64,000 bases of DNA from Microbulbifer sp. A4B17 (GCF_003076275.1 NZ_CP029064.1:1994501-2058500); one strand, 5' to 3'. Counted from the first letter of the stretch, positions 34,562-43,623 are shown. A program made the numbers and translations. Notes: generated from the letters alone by a model not told the origin.

Positions 34562-37500
34562 ATGGCAATGGTCGAAGGCGATCAGGAATTGGGCTTTGAC
34601 AGCGAGTATTCGTTGAAAGCGGCTTTTACCCGTGAATCCGGCCGTGTATTCCTGACCGGAATTGACGCCCTGGTTCGTTTGCCCTTAATGCAAAAGCGCA
34701 TGGATGAGCTGGCGGGCTTCAATACAGCTGGCTTTGTTTCCGGTTATCGCGGCTCCCCATTGGGCGGTTACGACCAGGCCCTGTGGCGGCACAAGAAGCT
34801 GTTGGCCGAGCGGGAAATCCATTTTGAACCGGGCATCAATGAAGACCTGGGGGCGACCAATATTTGGGGCACCCAGTTACTAGATCACTATCGCCAGCAG
34901 GCAACGAAAGACGGCGTCTTTTCTATTTGGTATGGCAAGGGCCACGGTGTAGATCGCACCGCAGATGTATTCCGCCAAGCCAATATCCAGGGCACCTCAA
35001 AACTGGGTGGTGTTTTGGCGCTGTGTGGGGATGACCACACTGCAGAATCCTCCATGTTTTCCCACAATACCGACCAGATTTTTGAGTCGGTAATGATGCC
35101 GCTGATATTTCCGTCCTCCATTGATGAGTACCTGACCCTGGGCCTTGCGGGCATTGCCTTATCCCGTTTTTCGGGCTTGTGGGTGGGCTTCAAGGCAATT
35201 ACTGAAACTGTAGAGGCCGGTGCTTCCTTGATTGTGCCGGAGTTGCCCCAGTTTACGATTCCAGCTGACTTCCCAATCCCGCCGCATGGCCTGAACTACG
35301 ATCCCCACCTGAATTGGCCTGCCGAGCGCCTCGAATACGAGCGCCGTATGCTGGAGGAGCGTTTGCCCGCAGCCAAGGCATTCGCCTATGCCAACCGCCT
35401 GGATAAAACTACCCACATTGCGGAGCAAAAACGCTTCGGCATTGTAACGGTGGGTAAGGCCCACGGTGATTTGCTTGAGGCCTTGAAACTGCTCAACTTA
35501 TCAGAGGCAGATCTGAACTCAGCCGGCATCTCCATCTATAAAGTGGCGATGTCCTGGCCGCTGGAGCCTAGGGGCATCAGCGAGTTCGCCAAGGGCATGG
35601 AGCGCTTGCTGGTAGTCGAGGAGAAGCGCCCTCTGGTGGAAGATCAGCTGAAAAACCTGCTCTACGGTTGGGAAGATAGTTATCGCCCGAAGGTAGTCGG
35701 CAAGAAAGACCTGGATGGTAGGGATCTGTTGCCGGCAGTGTGGGGCTTTGGCCCGGATCAGGTGGCCAAAGCCATTGCCCGCTGGCTGGTGGATACTGAA
35801 CTGGCGGCACAGCTGATTCCCCTGGCAGAAAAACTGGGGGGCAATGTTGCTGCAAAGGCCCAGGGCTTGTTGGCTCGTGAACCCATTTTCTGTGCAGGTT
35901 GCCCTCATAACACTTCCACCAAATTGCCAGAAGGCAGTTTGGGGAGTGCCGGTATTGGCTGTCATATTATGGCTTTGGGTAAAGGCCTGCGCACTGATAC
36001 CTATTCCCATATGGGAGGCGAGGGCGCCCAATGGGTGGGCCTGTACCGTTTCTCCAGCGCCGAGCATATTTTCCAGAATATGGGCGATGGAACCTACAAC
36101 CACTCTGGGCTATTGGCCATTCGCCAGGCCGTGGCGAGCCAGGTGAATATCACCTACAAAATTCTTCTGAACGATGCGGTGGCCATGACCGGTGGCCAAC
36201 CCGCCGATGGCGAAGTTAATGCTCCCTCCCTGGCTGCACAGTTGCTGGCCGAGGGAGTTGGCACCGTTATTCTTTTGACGGAGAACCCCGACCACTGGCG
36301 TGAACACCGCGGCCAACTGCCCGCTGCCGTAGAAGTTCTTCCCCGCTCTGAGCTGGACGCCGTGCAGCGTCGCCTGCGGGAAACTGCCGGTGTGACGGCG
36401 ATTATTTATGAGCAGGTCTGTGCGGCCGAGAAACGCCGCCGCCGCAAGAAAAAACAGATGGTCGATCCATCCCAGCGATTGCTGATTAACCACCGGGTCT
36501 GCGAAGGCTGTGGCGATTGCAGTGTGCAGTCCAGCTGTATTGCCGTGGAGCCGCTGGAAACCCCGTTGGGGCGTAAGCGTCAGATCAATCAGTCCAGCTG
36601 CAACAAGGATATGCGCTGTGCCGATGGTTTCTGCCCGAGTTTTGTCACTGTGGAAGGGGGAGAACTGAAAAAGCCCCCGGTGCAGTCCCTGGCGGATGCC
36701 TTGGACGTGGCTATTGCCGGATTACCTTCTGCACCGGTCGCGACTCTGGCCCAGCCCCTCAGTATTTTGGTGGCCGGCATTGGTGGCAGTGGTGTGCTTA
36801 CCGTGGCTGCACTGCTGGGTATGGCGGCGCACTTGGAAGAGAAGGGCAGTACAACTTTGTACTTTACCGGTCTCTCACAAAAAAATGGTGCCGTGGTGGC
36901 TCATGTGAAAGTGGGAGAAAACCCCGAGGCGATTACCACCGCTCGTATTCGCGATGGCGCGGCGCAGTTGTTACTGGGCTGCGATATGGTCACCGCCGCT
37001 GGCCAGCGGACCAAATTTGCCACCGGCGAAATGCGTGCCTTGGTAAATACTGCTGAAGTACCGGTAGCGGCCTTTGTTCGCGACAACGAGCTGGCATTCC
37101 CCGCCGATGCGACCCAACAGAGTATTGAGTCCCTGTGTGCGGAGTATTTTGCCTTTGATGCGAATAAATATGCCCAGGCACTGTTTGGCGATACCGTAGC
37201 CAGTAACTTGATGATTATGGGTTTTGCCTGTCAGAAAGGACTGCTGCCAATAGGTGAAGCGGCCCTGGAGCGGGCCATTGAACTCAATGGTGTGGCGGTA
37301 GAGAACAACCTGCGCGCTTTCCGCGCGGGCCGTTTGCTGGCGGAAAATCCTAAAGTGATCGAGCAATTGGCAGTCCCGGCCAAGCCGGTGAAATTGGTGG
37401 AGCCTGAGGAGTCGGTGGAGCAGTTGCTGGAGCGATTGGCAGCAGAGCTTCGCGACTATCAAAGCCCGGCCTATGCGGCAGAATTCCTTCGTCATATAGA

Positions 37501-38074
37501 GGCGCTGCGCAAAGCTGAATCCTCATTGCCTAGTGCTCGCGGCGATCTTACTCGCATGGGCGCACGCAGCCTTTATAAAGCGATGGCTTATAAAGATGAG
37601 TACGAAGTGGCGCGCCTCTACACCGGTGAAGATTTCAAGCGACAGCTACGTGAAACATTCAGCGGCGAGTACACCCTGAAGTTCCATATGGCGCCGCCAC
37701 TTCTTGCGCGCCCCGATAGCAGTGGTCGCGTGCGTAAAATGCAGTTTGGCCCCTGGATGGGCAAGCTGATGCCGCTGTTGGCTAAGGGTAAAGTTCTTCG
37801 CGGTACTGCACTGGATGTCTTCGGTTACACCCAGGAGCGCCGTGCTGAACGGCGCTGGGCCCAACAGGTGGCCAAAGCAGTTGATAGTGTGGCCGCGCAT
37901 CTGTCCGGCGAAAACCTGTCAGAGGCACAAGAGCTGCTCGAAATCCCCCTTCAAGTGCGCGGCTATGGCCATGTGCGCGAGGAAAAATTCGCGGCGGTCA
38001 GCGATCGTTGGGATGAGCTTTCTGCAGTATTTGTGGATGGGGAGCAAGAGCCGACTTCTCTGGCAGCGTCCTAG
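34562..38074 (+). CDS. fused indolepyruvate:ferredoxin oxidoreductase
   Basis: About 1170 residues combining all subunits of the enzyme. It oxidatively decarboxylates aryl-2-oxoacids from aromatic amino acids to acyl-CoA. The N-terminal half has the pyrimidine-binding and TPP domains (CAGCPHNTSTKLPEGSLGSAGIGC near 443, NDAVAMTGGQPADG near 540). A ferredoxin-like cluster region CEGCGDCSVQSSC begins near 647. The gamma domain follows with VAGIGGSGVLTVAALLG near 737. AGGTGG precedes the ATG at 34562; a GTG at 34553 is less likely. It is markedly GC-richer than the insert downstream. Confidence 0.93.
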   Translation: MAMVEGDQELGFDSEYSLKAAFTRESGRVFLTGIDALVRLPLMQKRMDELAGFNTAGFVSGYRGSPLGGYDQALWRHKKLLAEREIHFEPGINEDLGATNIWGTQLLDHYRQQATKDGVFSIWYGKGHGVDRTADVFRQANIQGTSKLGGVLALCGDDHTAESSMFSHNTDQIFESVMMPLIFPSSIDEYLTLGLAGIALSRFSGLWVGFKAITETVEAGASLIVPELPQFTIPADFPIPPHGLNYDPHLNWPAERLEYERRMLEERLPAAKAFAYANRLDKTTHIAEQKRFGIVTVGKAHGDLLEALKLLNLSEADLNSAGISIYKVAMSWPLEPRGISEFAKGMERLLVVEEKRPLVEDQLKNLLYGWEDSYRPKVVGKKDLDGRDLLPAVWGFGPDQVAKAIARWLVDTELAAQLIPLAEKLGGNVAAKAQGLLAREPIFCAGCPHNTSTKLPEGSLGSAGIGCHIMALGKGLRTDTYSHMGGEGAQWVGLYRFSSAEHIFQNMGDGTYNHSGLLAIRQAVASQVNITYKILLNDAVAMTGGQPADGEVNAPSLAAQLLAEGVGTVILLTENPDHWREHRGQLPAAVEVLPRSELDAVQRRLRETAGVTAIIYEQVCAAEKRRRRKKKQMVDPSQRLLINHRVCEGCGDCSVQSSCIAVEPLETPLGRKRQINQSSCNKDMRCADGFCPSFVTVEGGELKKPPVQSLADALDVAIAGLPSAPVATLAQPLSILVAGIGGSGVLTVAALLGMAAHLEEKGSTTLYFTGLSQKNGAVVAHVKVGENPEAITTARIRDGAAQLLLGCDMVTAAGQRTKFATGEMRALVNTAEVPVAAFVRDNELAFPADATQQSIESLCAEYFAFDANKYAQALFGDTVASNLMIMGFACQKGLLPIGEAALERAIELNGVAVENNLRAFRAGRLLAENPKVIEQLAVPAKPVKLVEPEESVEQLLERLAAELRDYQSPAYAAEFLRHIEALRKAESSLPSARGDLTRMGARSLYKAMAYKDEYEVARLYTGEDFKRQLRETFSGEYTLKFHMAPPLLARPDSSGRVRKMQFGPWMGKLMPLLAKGKVLRGTALDVFGYTQERRAERRWAQQVAKAVDSVAAHLSGENLSEAQELLEIPLQVRGYGHVREEKFAAVSDRWDELSAVFVDGEQEPTSLAAS

Positions 38075-38194
38075 ACGCCGCAGCTCTTTTAATCGGTGTC
38101 AGCCCGGACGAAACGGGATAAGGCGGTTTAGCAGCCAGCCACTGACACCGGTGATCGCCACTGGTGCCTGTACCGCAGAGAAGCACAGGTACTT
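37999..38194 (+). repeat. direct repeat copy A (ior 3' end plus chrR 3' end)
   Basis: This copy contains the intact end of the indolepyruvate gene and, on the minus strand, 29 codons identical in protein to the C terminus of ChrR (LCFSAVQAPVAITGVSGWLL...). Over the core from 38035 it differs from copy B (40768-40962) at about eight of 159 positions. The chrR piece here is cut off from its gene by the intervening 2.6 kb. Confidence 0.88.
38081..38190 (-). pseudogene. orphan 3' fragment of a chrR gene
   Basis: Reading leftward, the frame encodes the last 29 residues of ChrR and its TGA. The differences from the intact chrR are all silent within that stretch. Immediately upstream the frame hits a TGA and similarity ends. 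Confidence 0.8.
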
Positions 38195-38740
38195 TCATTT
38201 CTCTGCAATGTACCACTCAACATTCTTGGGTTTAAGCTCTTCTTGCCTCTCTTTATTATGTAGCGATTTAAATGTTGCTGTAAGGTTTGTTGGTAAGCGG
38301 TTATTGTGTTGGTGCTATGGATGAGCCTAGCTGAATCATATATACCGACGTACATCTTCATACCAAAATACCACTGATCACCTTTTTTTAGTTGATGCAT
38401 TTAAGGGAAGCGCTCCTTTTTTATTTTTGGTCGGAGTTGGAACGGATATAATAGTGGCATCTATGATGCTATTTTCACGCGCTGCTATATCACATCTCAG
38501 CAAGATGTTTTACGAGCTGTACGGCGCTTTAGATTGTATTCTTCTTCGATAAAAGTGAATTGGTACATGATCTTTCGTAGTCTTGCCGAATAGTTGAATA
38601 CTACCAAAATGAGTCTGAATTAATTAGGGGAGCTAGGTTTTTTTTGTGATTTCGATCTTGTTGCGTTAAGTGGTTTGAGTGGTGTTAAAAGCATCTGCTG
38701 TGTGATAATGTGAGATTAAAACCATCTAACAGGAAGTCTT
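38195..38740. other. non-coding left part of the insert
   Basis: AT-rich; no gene with a ribosome-binding site was found. It presumably includes the promoter of the beta-helix gene. No terminal inverted repeats of an insertion sequence were recognised. Confidence 0.4.
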
Positions 38741-39979
38741 ATGAAGTTTCTACGTTCTATTATTTTCCCTTTAATGTGGATTCCTATTTCTTCAATTGCC
38801 TATGAAGTGAAATTGGAATTTAATCAAGAGGTTGAAGATTACTGCCCCATTGTAAATCAGCATGTAAATTCTGCGGTTGAATCAGGCGGGGGTGTTATTG
38901 AATTTGGTCCAGGCCGGTTTCCAATTAAATGTTCTATTAGGTTGGACTCAAATATAGCTATTTTAGGCTCTGGTCGTGGTATTACAACTATTGATCTGCA
39001 AGACTCCGTGAATGCATTTATTTCTCGAGACTTTACAGATTTCTATAGTGGTGGGGGTGATTTAAAGGATGCTCCAAAGTACATTTCAGTTAAAGATCTG
39101 ACCATTGAGGGAAACTACTTGAGTTCCAGTTGGAATTCATCAGATTCTGCTGTAGTTAATGATTCTGGCTCAGGGATTGTGCTATTTGGTTCGCTATATG
39201 AAATTGATGTTGAAATTAATAATATCCCAAATCATGCTTTGTTTTTAGCGGGCTTTGGCGAAAGGGGGACGAGTGATGTCCGCTCAATAGTGCGTTTGAA
39301 CGGTAGAGTTTCAGGTGGTGCGGCTATTAATTTTAAAGGTCCTGGGGATATTGTTTTTGAAAATGTAATATATGGTCTTACTAATCTTGATCCGATTTCA
39401 GGTTTGACGGGTGAGGAGAGTTCGGCAGCATTTGTGATAAATGGTCTGGATCAATATGAAGGGAATGTTGAGTTAGGCTTTGTGCATGTTTACGCGAACT
39501 ATTTCGGTCCAGGTATTCAAACTTTTGGTAATGTAAGGCTTGAAGGAACTCATATAGTTTCAGAGAGTAATGCGAGTGGGGTAAAATTGTCTGAGGATAC
39601 CTATGGTTCCATTTCGCTCTTAAGTGTTAGAAATAATGGGCGTCATCATCCAAACTACTCTGGTAGTTATACTGCTGCCCCGGGATTGGTTATTGACTCT
39701 CAATATGGATTTTCTATTGGACAATATACTTGTTTCAGAACAGTAATTACAAATTATGATGATGGCTGGCCTTGCGCTCAAGTAAATGGAAACTATATCA
39801 AAATGGATATTTTAAGCAGAAATACCACCAGTCCAGAAACTGGCGAGCGCTATGAAGGGCATGGAGTTGTATTGAAGGGTGATAAGAACTACATCACTGG
39901 GCGCTTCCATAATATTCATGATGACTACAGCGCCATTATTGATAATGGAGAAGGGAATTACGTTAACGTTATAGAGTGA
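38741..39979 (+). CDS. secreted pectate-lyase-like beta-helix protein
   Basis: 412 residues: signal peptide MKFLRSIIFPLMWIPISSIA, then the opening of the pectate-lyase/GH28 superfamily, VNSAVESGGGVIEFGPGRFPIKCSIRLDSNIAILGSGRGITTIDL. Later rungs include YISVKDLTIEGNYL, IEIDVEINNI-like strands and YVNVIE at the end. No catalytic triad was identified. AGGAAG precedes the ATG. It is AT-rich, unlike the genes on both sides, and is the only gene in the segment bounded by the 195-bp repeats, which supports acquisition by transfer. Confidence 0.8.
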   Translation: MKFLRSIIFPLMWIPISSIAYEVKLEFNQEVEDYCPIVNQHVNSAVESGGGVIEFGPGRFPIKCSIRLDSNIAILGSGRGITTIDLQDSVNAFISRDFTDFYSGGGDLKDAPKYISVKDLTIEGNYLSSSWNSSDSAVVNDSGSGIVLFGSLYEIDVEINNIPNHALFLAGFGERGTSDVRSIVRLNGRVSGGAAINFKGPGDIVFENVIYGLTNLDPISGLTGEESSAAFVINGLDQYEGNVELGFVHVYANYFGPGIQTFGNVRLEGTHIVSESNASGVKLSEDTYGSISLLSVRNNGRHHPNYSGSYTAAPGLVIDSQYGFSIGQYTCFRTVITNYDDGWPCAQVNGNYIKMDILSRNTTSPETGERYEGHGVVLKGDKNYITGRFHNIHDDYSAIIDNGEGNYVNVIE

Positions 39980-40767
39980 TTTTGGCATCATATATGAGCT
40001 GCATAGGAAGGCGGTAGCTTAAGAGTATCGCTAATAAGAAATAGAGTAGGGTAACGATTTAGGTTGCCCTTTTTCGGAAACTCATATATTTAACTCATGG
40101 GTTTTAGATAGATGTTAGCAAAGTTACCGGCAATTATTTGTAAGGCTACCTCTTTCTGGTTGATAGATAGGTGAGATGAAGTACTAAAGGTTTATGCTAG
40201 AGCTTAGGAAAACCGTGGTTTTGGATAAAAGTAGAAAATAGTATCTAGATAATTGATGAAACCTGTCAGGGTGTTGCAGGAAGGAAGCATCGGCAGTTGC
40301 CTATGCTTATTTATTAAATTGTATCCAAGTTTGCTGTACTGCCTTTGCTGAACTCAGCAGGCCTCTAAAGTGACTTTCAAAATTCCGATTGAGATAAAAC
40401 CAGCGCTTAGGTGAAGTGCCCTTTCGTTTGAGGATAGGGATCATATTATTTGACAATCAAACACCATCTTCTGACGCCCAAAACTCGATCACTCTAATCG
40501 AATAATTCCAGATAGTTATCTAGTTAAAGGGGAATCTATTTGGTGTATTCAAGCGTTCATCACCTACAAACAGTAATAAGCTTTCGGGCCGCTCCGATGA
40601 CGCTGCTGCACGAGTACGTTATTGAATTAAAGTGTGGTCAGGCGATTCGGGTGTTTATGTGAAGACTTTGTCGATATACCGAGCAAGACTTTGAGTAAAT
40701 ACTTAACTTAAATTTTGACCGCGTTATCCTCTGAAATTTGGCTGTGGGGGCATCAGTTCGTAGCACT
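39980..40767. other. 788-bp gene-free right part of the insert
   Basis: No intact gene. Short frames are interrupted by many stops, as expected of decayed sequence. I could not identify a transposase remnant. Confidence 0.4.
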
Positions 40768-40962
40768 CAGAGATCGTTGAGAGAGCTTTTGGCAGTGTTC
40801 GTGGATGGGGAGCAAGAGCCGACTTCTCTGGCAGCGTCCTAGACGCCGCAGCTCTTTTAATCGGTGTCAGCCTGGACGAAAAGGGATAAGGCGGTTTAGC
40901 AACCAGCCGCTGACACCGGTAATCGCCACCGGTGCTTGTACCGCAGAGAAGCACAGGCACTC
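40768..40962 (+). repeat. direct repeat copy B (ior 3' remnant plus chrR 3' end)
   Basis: Positions 40797-40841 repeat the last 15 codons of the indolepyruvate gene (FVDGEQEPTSLAAS and TAG). Just upstream the remnant has a one-base deletion and a TGA. The rest overlaps the true chrR 3' end. Copy A lies 2768-2769 bases to the left. Confidence 0.88.
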
Positions 40963-41538
40963 TTGATCTTCTGTGACCGTCGGGCGGTGCACGTCGCCGG
41001 GTTCCCGCAACAGAAAGTCCCCTGGACTATAAACTCCATCACTGTCAGAGAAGCTGCCGTACAGAACCAGGGTGAGTTCGTAGCCCCGGTGATCGTGCTC
41101 TGCAACTTTGCCGCCACAACTCAGGCGATGAAAGCTCACTTCATATTGATCCTGCCCGGTTTTTAGTCGACACATTTTTAGGGCGGGCGCGATAGTTTTC
41201 CATTTGATCGGGGGATTTTTTTCCAGCAGCTTGTGCACGACTGGCGGCGCATCCGCCAGCATGGGCTCTGTGGATTTGGATCTCTCGGGAGTCACCTGTT
41301 GCTCCGGTTCAGCTGCCTGATCAATACGTCCCATCAGCCGGTGGAAAGCCTTATCGTTTACGGCCTGTGGTGCACAGGACTCCAGAATGGAGCCACCCAG
41401 GGTGTTCATGGTTCGATATTGAGCGCGACACTCGGCACACATTTGTATATGGGCGGAAACGACCAGGCTGGCGCCTTTGGGCAGGCTGCCGGAAGCGTAT
41501 TCAAGGAGTAAATTTTTATCGGGGTGGTGGCGAATCAT
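40867..41538 (-). CDS. chrR: ChrR-family anti-sigma factor (zinc, cupin)
   Basis: A 223-residue anti-sigma factor. The N-terminal zinc anti-sigma domain has HIQMCAEC (HxxxCxxC) with an upstream His (HHPDKNLLLEYASG). The C-terminal cupin has EHDHRGYELTLVLYGSFSD and GDFLLREPGDVHRPTV. In Rhodobacter ChrR releases its ECF sigma on singlet oxygen. It begins seven bases after the sigma gene in the same operon. Its 3' end lies in a direct repeat whose other copy flanks the insert. Confidence 0.92.
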   Translation of the reverse strand: MIRHHPDKNLLLEYASGSLPKGASLVVSAHIQMCAECRAQYRTMNTLGGSILESCAPQAVNDKAFHRLMGRIDQAAEPEQQVTPERSKSTEPMLADAPPVVHKLLEKNPPIKWKTIAPALKMCRLKTGQDQYEVSFHRLSCGGKVAEHDHRGYELTLVLYGSFSDSDGVYSPGDFLLREPGDVHRPTVTEDQECLCFSAVQAPVAITGVSGWLLNRLIPFRPG

Positions 41539-41545
41539 ACTAAAC

Positions 41546-42160
41546 CTACTTGGCCAACCTCGCTTGTAACTTCTTTAGGGCCAGTCGCACGCGGGACTTT
41601 ACCGTGCCCAATGGTAATTCCAGCTCCTTGGATATCTCACTGTGGGATTTGCCTTCCATATACGCCTTTTCCAGGACGTGGCTTTGTTCTGCCGGCAGGC
41701 TGTGCAGGCCTTCCGCAACTTCCTTTTCGTTGCGTCTTCTCTGTAGAAATATCAACGGTTGGTGTTCGGGGGTTTCATCCCAAACATCCATGGCTTCAAT
41801 AATCTCGGCGTTTTGATGACGCCCGTTACGGCGCAACATGTCGATACGAGTGTTGCGCATAATGGTGAATATCCAGGTGCTGGCAGAAGCCTTACTGGCA
41901 TCGAAGCTGGGGGCCTTGCGCCAGACTTTAAACAGGGTCTCCTGAACTAGCTCATCGGCGGCTTCAGCGCTAATTGCCTGGGTGGTGCGGCTGTGATGGA
42001 AACCCTTAATTAGTGGGGCAAAGTGGTGAAAGAGCTGCTCAAAGGACTGGCGATCACGCTCAGTACCGACTCGCGTAAGCAGGGCACTCCAGTCCTGGTC
42101 CTCTCTTTGTGGCAGTTTCACCGGGCCTATTTCACTTTTTGCTTGGGGGCTATGCGCCAT
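41546..42160 (-). CDS. ECF sigma factor (RpoE/ECF11 type)
   Basis: About 204 residues. Region 2 reads FEQLFHHFAPLIKGFHHS, ELVQETLFKVWRKAPSFD and ASTWIFTIMRNTRIDMLRR; region 4 reads LHSLPAEQSHVLEKAYMEGKSHSEISKELELPLGTVKSRVRLALKKL. It is paired with ChrR, the partner of the photo-oxidative stress sigma. An ATG at 42205 would add 15 residues; neither start has a strong ribosome-binding site, and I prefer 42160 (AGAAAG upstream). A TGATCC-N16-CGTAAG promoter upstream suggests autoregulation. Confidence 0.9.
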   Translation of the reverse strand: MAHSPQAKSEIGPVKLPQREDQDWSALLTRVGTERDRQSFEQLFHHFAPLIKGFHHSRTTQAISAEAADELVQETLFKVWRKAPSFDASKASASTWIFTIMRNTRIDMLRRNGRHQNAEIIEAMDVWDETPEHQPLIFLQRRRNEKEVAEGLHSLPAEQSHVLEKAYMEGKSHSEISKELELPLGTVKSRVRLALKKLQARLAK

Positions 42161-42301
42161 GTTAACGGTCTTTCTGTCGTTGTCGATACTCACGCAATCA
42201 AGCATGTCTGGAAATTAGTGTTGAGACCTGTTGTGGTACATCCGTGTACCACGTTCTGCAACAGGCTCTCAGGGGGAGACTTCCCAGTTGTCTGATAACT
42301 A

Positions 42302-42329
42302 CTTACGCAGAGAGGACATAACTGGATCA
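42302..42329 (-). promoter_or_regulatory. ECF-type promoter for the sigma/chrR operon
   Basis: On the minus strand TGATCC (42329-42324) is followed after exactly 16 bases by CGTAAG (42307-42302). This matches the known RpoE/ChrR-type promoter TGATCC-N18-TAAGA. It implies autoregulation. Confidence 0.78.
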
Positions 42330-42354
42330 CTCTGGCCTACCTTTTATTGAGCGG

Positions 42355-42382
42355 TGATCCACCCGATGGGGTGTGGCGTATT
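42355..42382 (+). promoter_or_regulatory. ECF-type promoter for the NTF2-SDR-CFA operon
   Basis: TGATCC at 42355-42360 and CGTATT at 42377-42382 are separated by exactly 16 bases, the same spacing as the divergent promoter at 42302-42329. The first gene starts 30 bases further on. Confidence 0.78.
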
Positions 42383-42411
42383 TATCTGCAGCTAAAACAG
42401 TAAGGAATCCG

Positions 42412-42843
42412 ATGATGAGCGCGTTGATTGAGGAGCTAGAGGAGTACTACAAAGACTTCCTGATGCAGGAAACTGGCAGCCTTGGATCACTATATAGCGA
42501 CGATGTCATTTTCTGTGACCCGTTGCATCGGATAGAGGGGTTGCCTGCTTTAAAGAGCTACTTTGCGGGAATGAGCAGGGGGCTCACTCAGTGTCGCTTC
42601 CAATTTGATGATCTGCCGGTGGTGGGCGAGGGCAGCGCCTGCCTTTCGTGGACCATGCACTACCGACACCAGTCCCTCAAAGGTGGGCGCCCATTAAAAC
42701 TTCGTGGCTGCAGCCTGTTGCGCTATACCGATAAGATTCACTACCACGAGGACTTTTACGATATGGGGGCCATGGTTTATGAGCAGGTGCCAGTGCTGGG
42801 TTCCTGTATCAACTTTATCAAGTCCCGTATGGAGCGAAATTAA
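42412..42843 (+). CDS. NTF2-like (SnoaL) protein
   Basis: About 143 residues of the NTF2 fold: IEELEEYYKDFLMQETGSLGSLYSDDVIFCDPLHRIEGLPALKSYFAGM, then RGCSLLRYTDKIHYHEDFYDMGAMVYEQVPVLG. AAGGA precedes two consecutive ATGs at 42412. It is the first gene of the ECF-controlled operon and abuts the SDR gene without a gap. NTF2-like proteins of this kind regularly accompany ChrR-regulated lipid-modification genes; its reaction is unknown. Confidence 0.85.
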   Translation: MMSALIEELEEYYKDFLMQETGSLGSLYSDDVIFCDPLHRIEGLPALKSYFAGMSRGLTQCRFQFDDLPVVGEGSACLSWTMHYRHQSLKGGRPLKLRGCSLLRYTDKIHYHEDFYDMGAMVYEQVPVLGSCINFIKSRMERN

Positions 42844-43623
42844 GTGTCCCAGGGGATTCGTGACAAAGTACTCTGGATTACTGGCGCCAGCTCGGGTATT
42901 GGGCGTGCGCTTACATTGCGCCTGGTGGAACAGAATAATTTTGTGATTGCCAGCAGTCGCAGGCTGGATGCGCTGACGGAGCTACAGAAAATAGCCCCCA
43001 GTCGCCTTAGGGTTTTAGACTGTGACCTTAGTGATGATGCGGTGATGCCGGGTGTTGCTCGGCGATTAGCGGGCTTCACAGATCACCTGGATATGGTGAT
43101 TGCTTGCGCTGGTACCTGTGAATATGACGACGACCTTCAATTGGATGTCACAATGTACCGGCGGGTTTTTGATGGCAATTTCTTTGCCTTGGTGAATACC
43201 TTGAAATGCGCGCAGCCACTGTTAGCCGCAAGCCGGTCTCCGGTATTTGCCGCGCTCGGCAGTCTCTCGTCAGTGGTGCCTTTTCCCCGCGCCGAAGCGT
43301 ATGGCAGTTCCAAAGCGGCGGTGGCCTATTTTCTGGAGTCGGTGCGCGCCGATACCAGCCTTACTCCACTTCGGGTGGTCCACATTCGCCCGGGGTTTGT
43401 TGACACCCGCCTTACCCAGCGCAATGACTTTGACATGCCTTTTTTAATGACTCCAGATCAGGCTGCTGAGCGCATTGAACAGGGGCTCTGTGGTGTTGGG
43501 CATACAGTCGATTTTCCTAAACGGCTCAGCTGGCCTCTGCGGTTTCTGGGGTTTTTCAGCTCAATCTGGTTCCGTTTTTGCGTACCTAAAATGACAAGAA
43601 TCCGCACACTAAGGAAGAATTGA
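42844..43623 (+). CDS. short-chain dehydrogenase/reductase
   Basis: A 259-residue SDR. The cofactor motif is ITGASSGIGRAL at residue 12, the fold motif is CAG in VIACAGTCEYDD, and the active site is Ser in LGSLSSV with YGSSKAA (YxxxK). It starts with GTG directly after the NTF2 stop. Part of the ECF operon, it probably reduces or oxidises a lipid-linked group; the substrate is unknown. Confidence 0.9.
   Translation: MSQGIRDKVLWITGASSGIGRALTLRLVEQNNFVIASSRRLDALTELQKIAPSRLRVLDCDLSDDAVMPGVARRLAGFTDHLDMVIACAGTCEYDDDLQLDVTMYRRVFDGNFFALVNTLKCAQPLLAASRSPVFAALGSLSSVVPFPRAEAYGSSKAAVAYFLESVRADTSLTPLRVVHIRPGFVDTRLTQRNDFDMPFLMTPDQAAERIEQGLCGVGHTVDFPKRLSWPLRFLGFFSSIWFRFCVPKMTRIRTLRKN

Noticed and set aside
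38128..38400. 90-codon open frame on the minus strand in the insert
   Set aside because: Its C-terminal part is the out-of-frame reading of the duplicated chrR tail; it lacks a ribosome-binding site.
40258..40310. SRP (4.5S) RNA-like core: GTCAGG followed by GGAAGGAAGCA
   Set aside because: The bases between the two halves do not fit the closed loop of SRP RNA and the flanks do not pair to form its long stem; it lies in decayed sequence of the insert.
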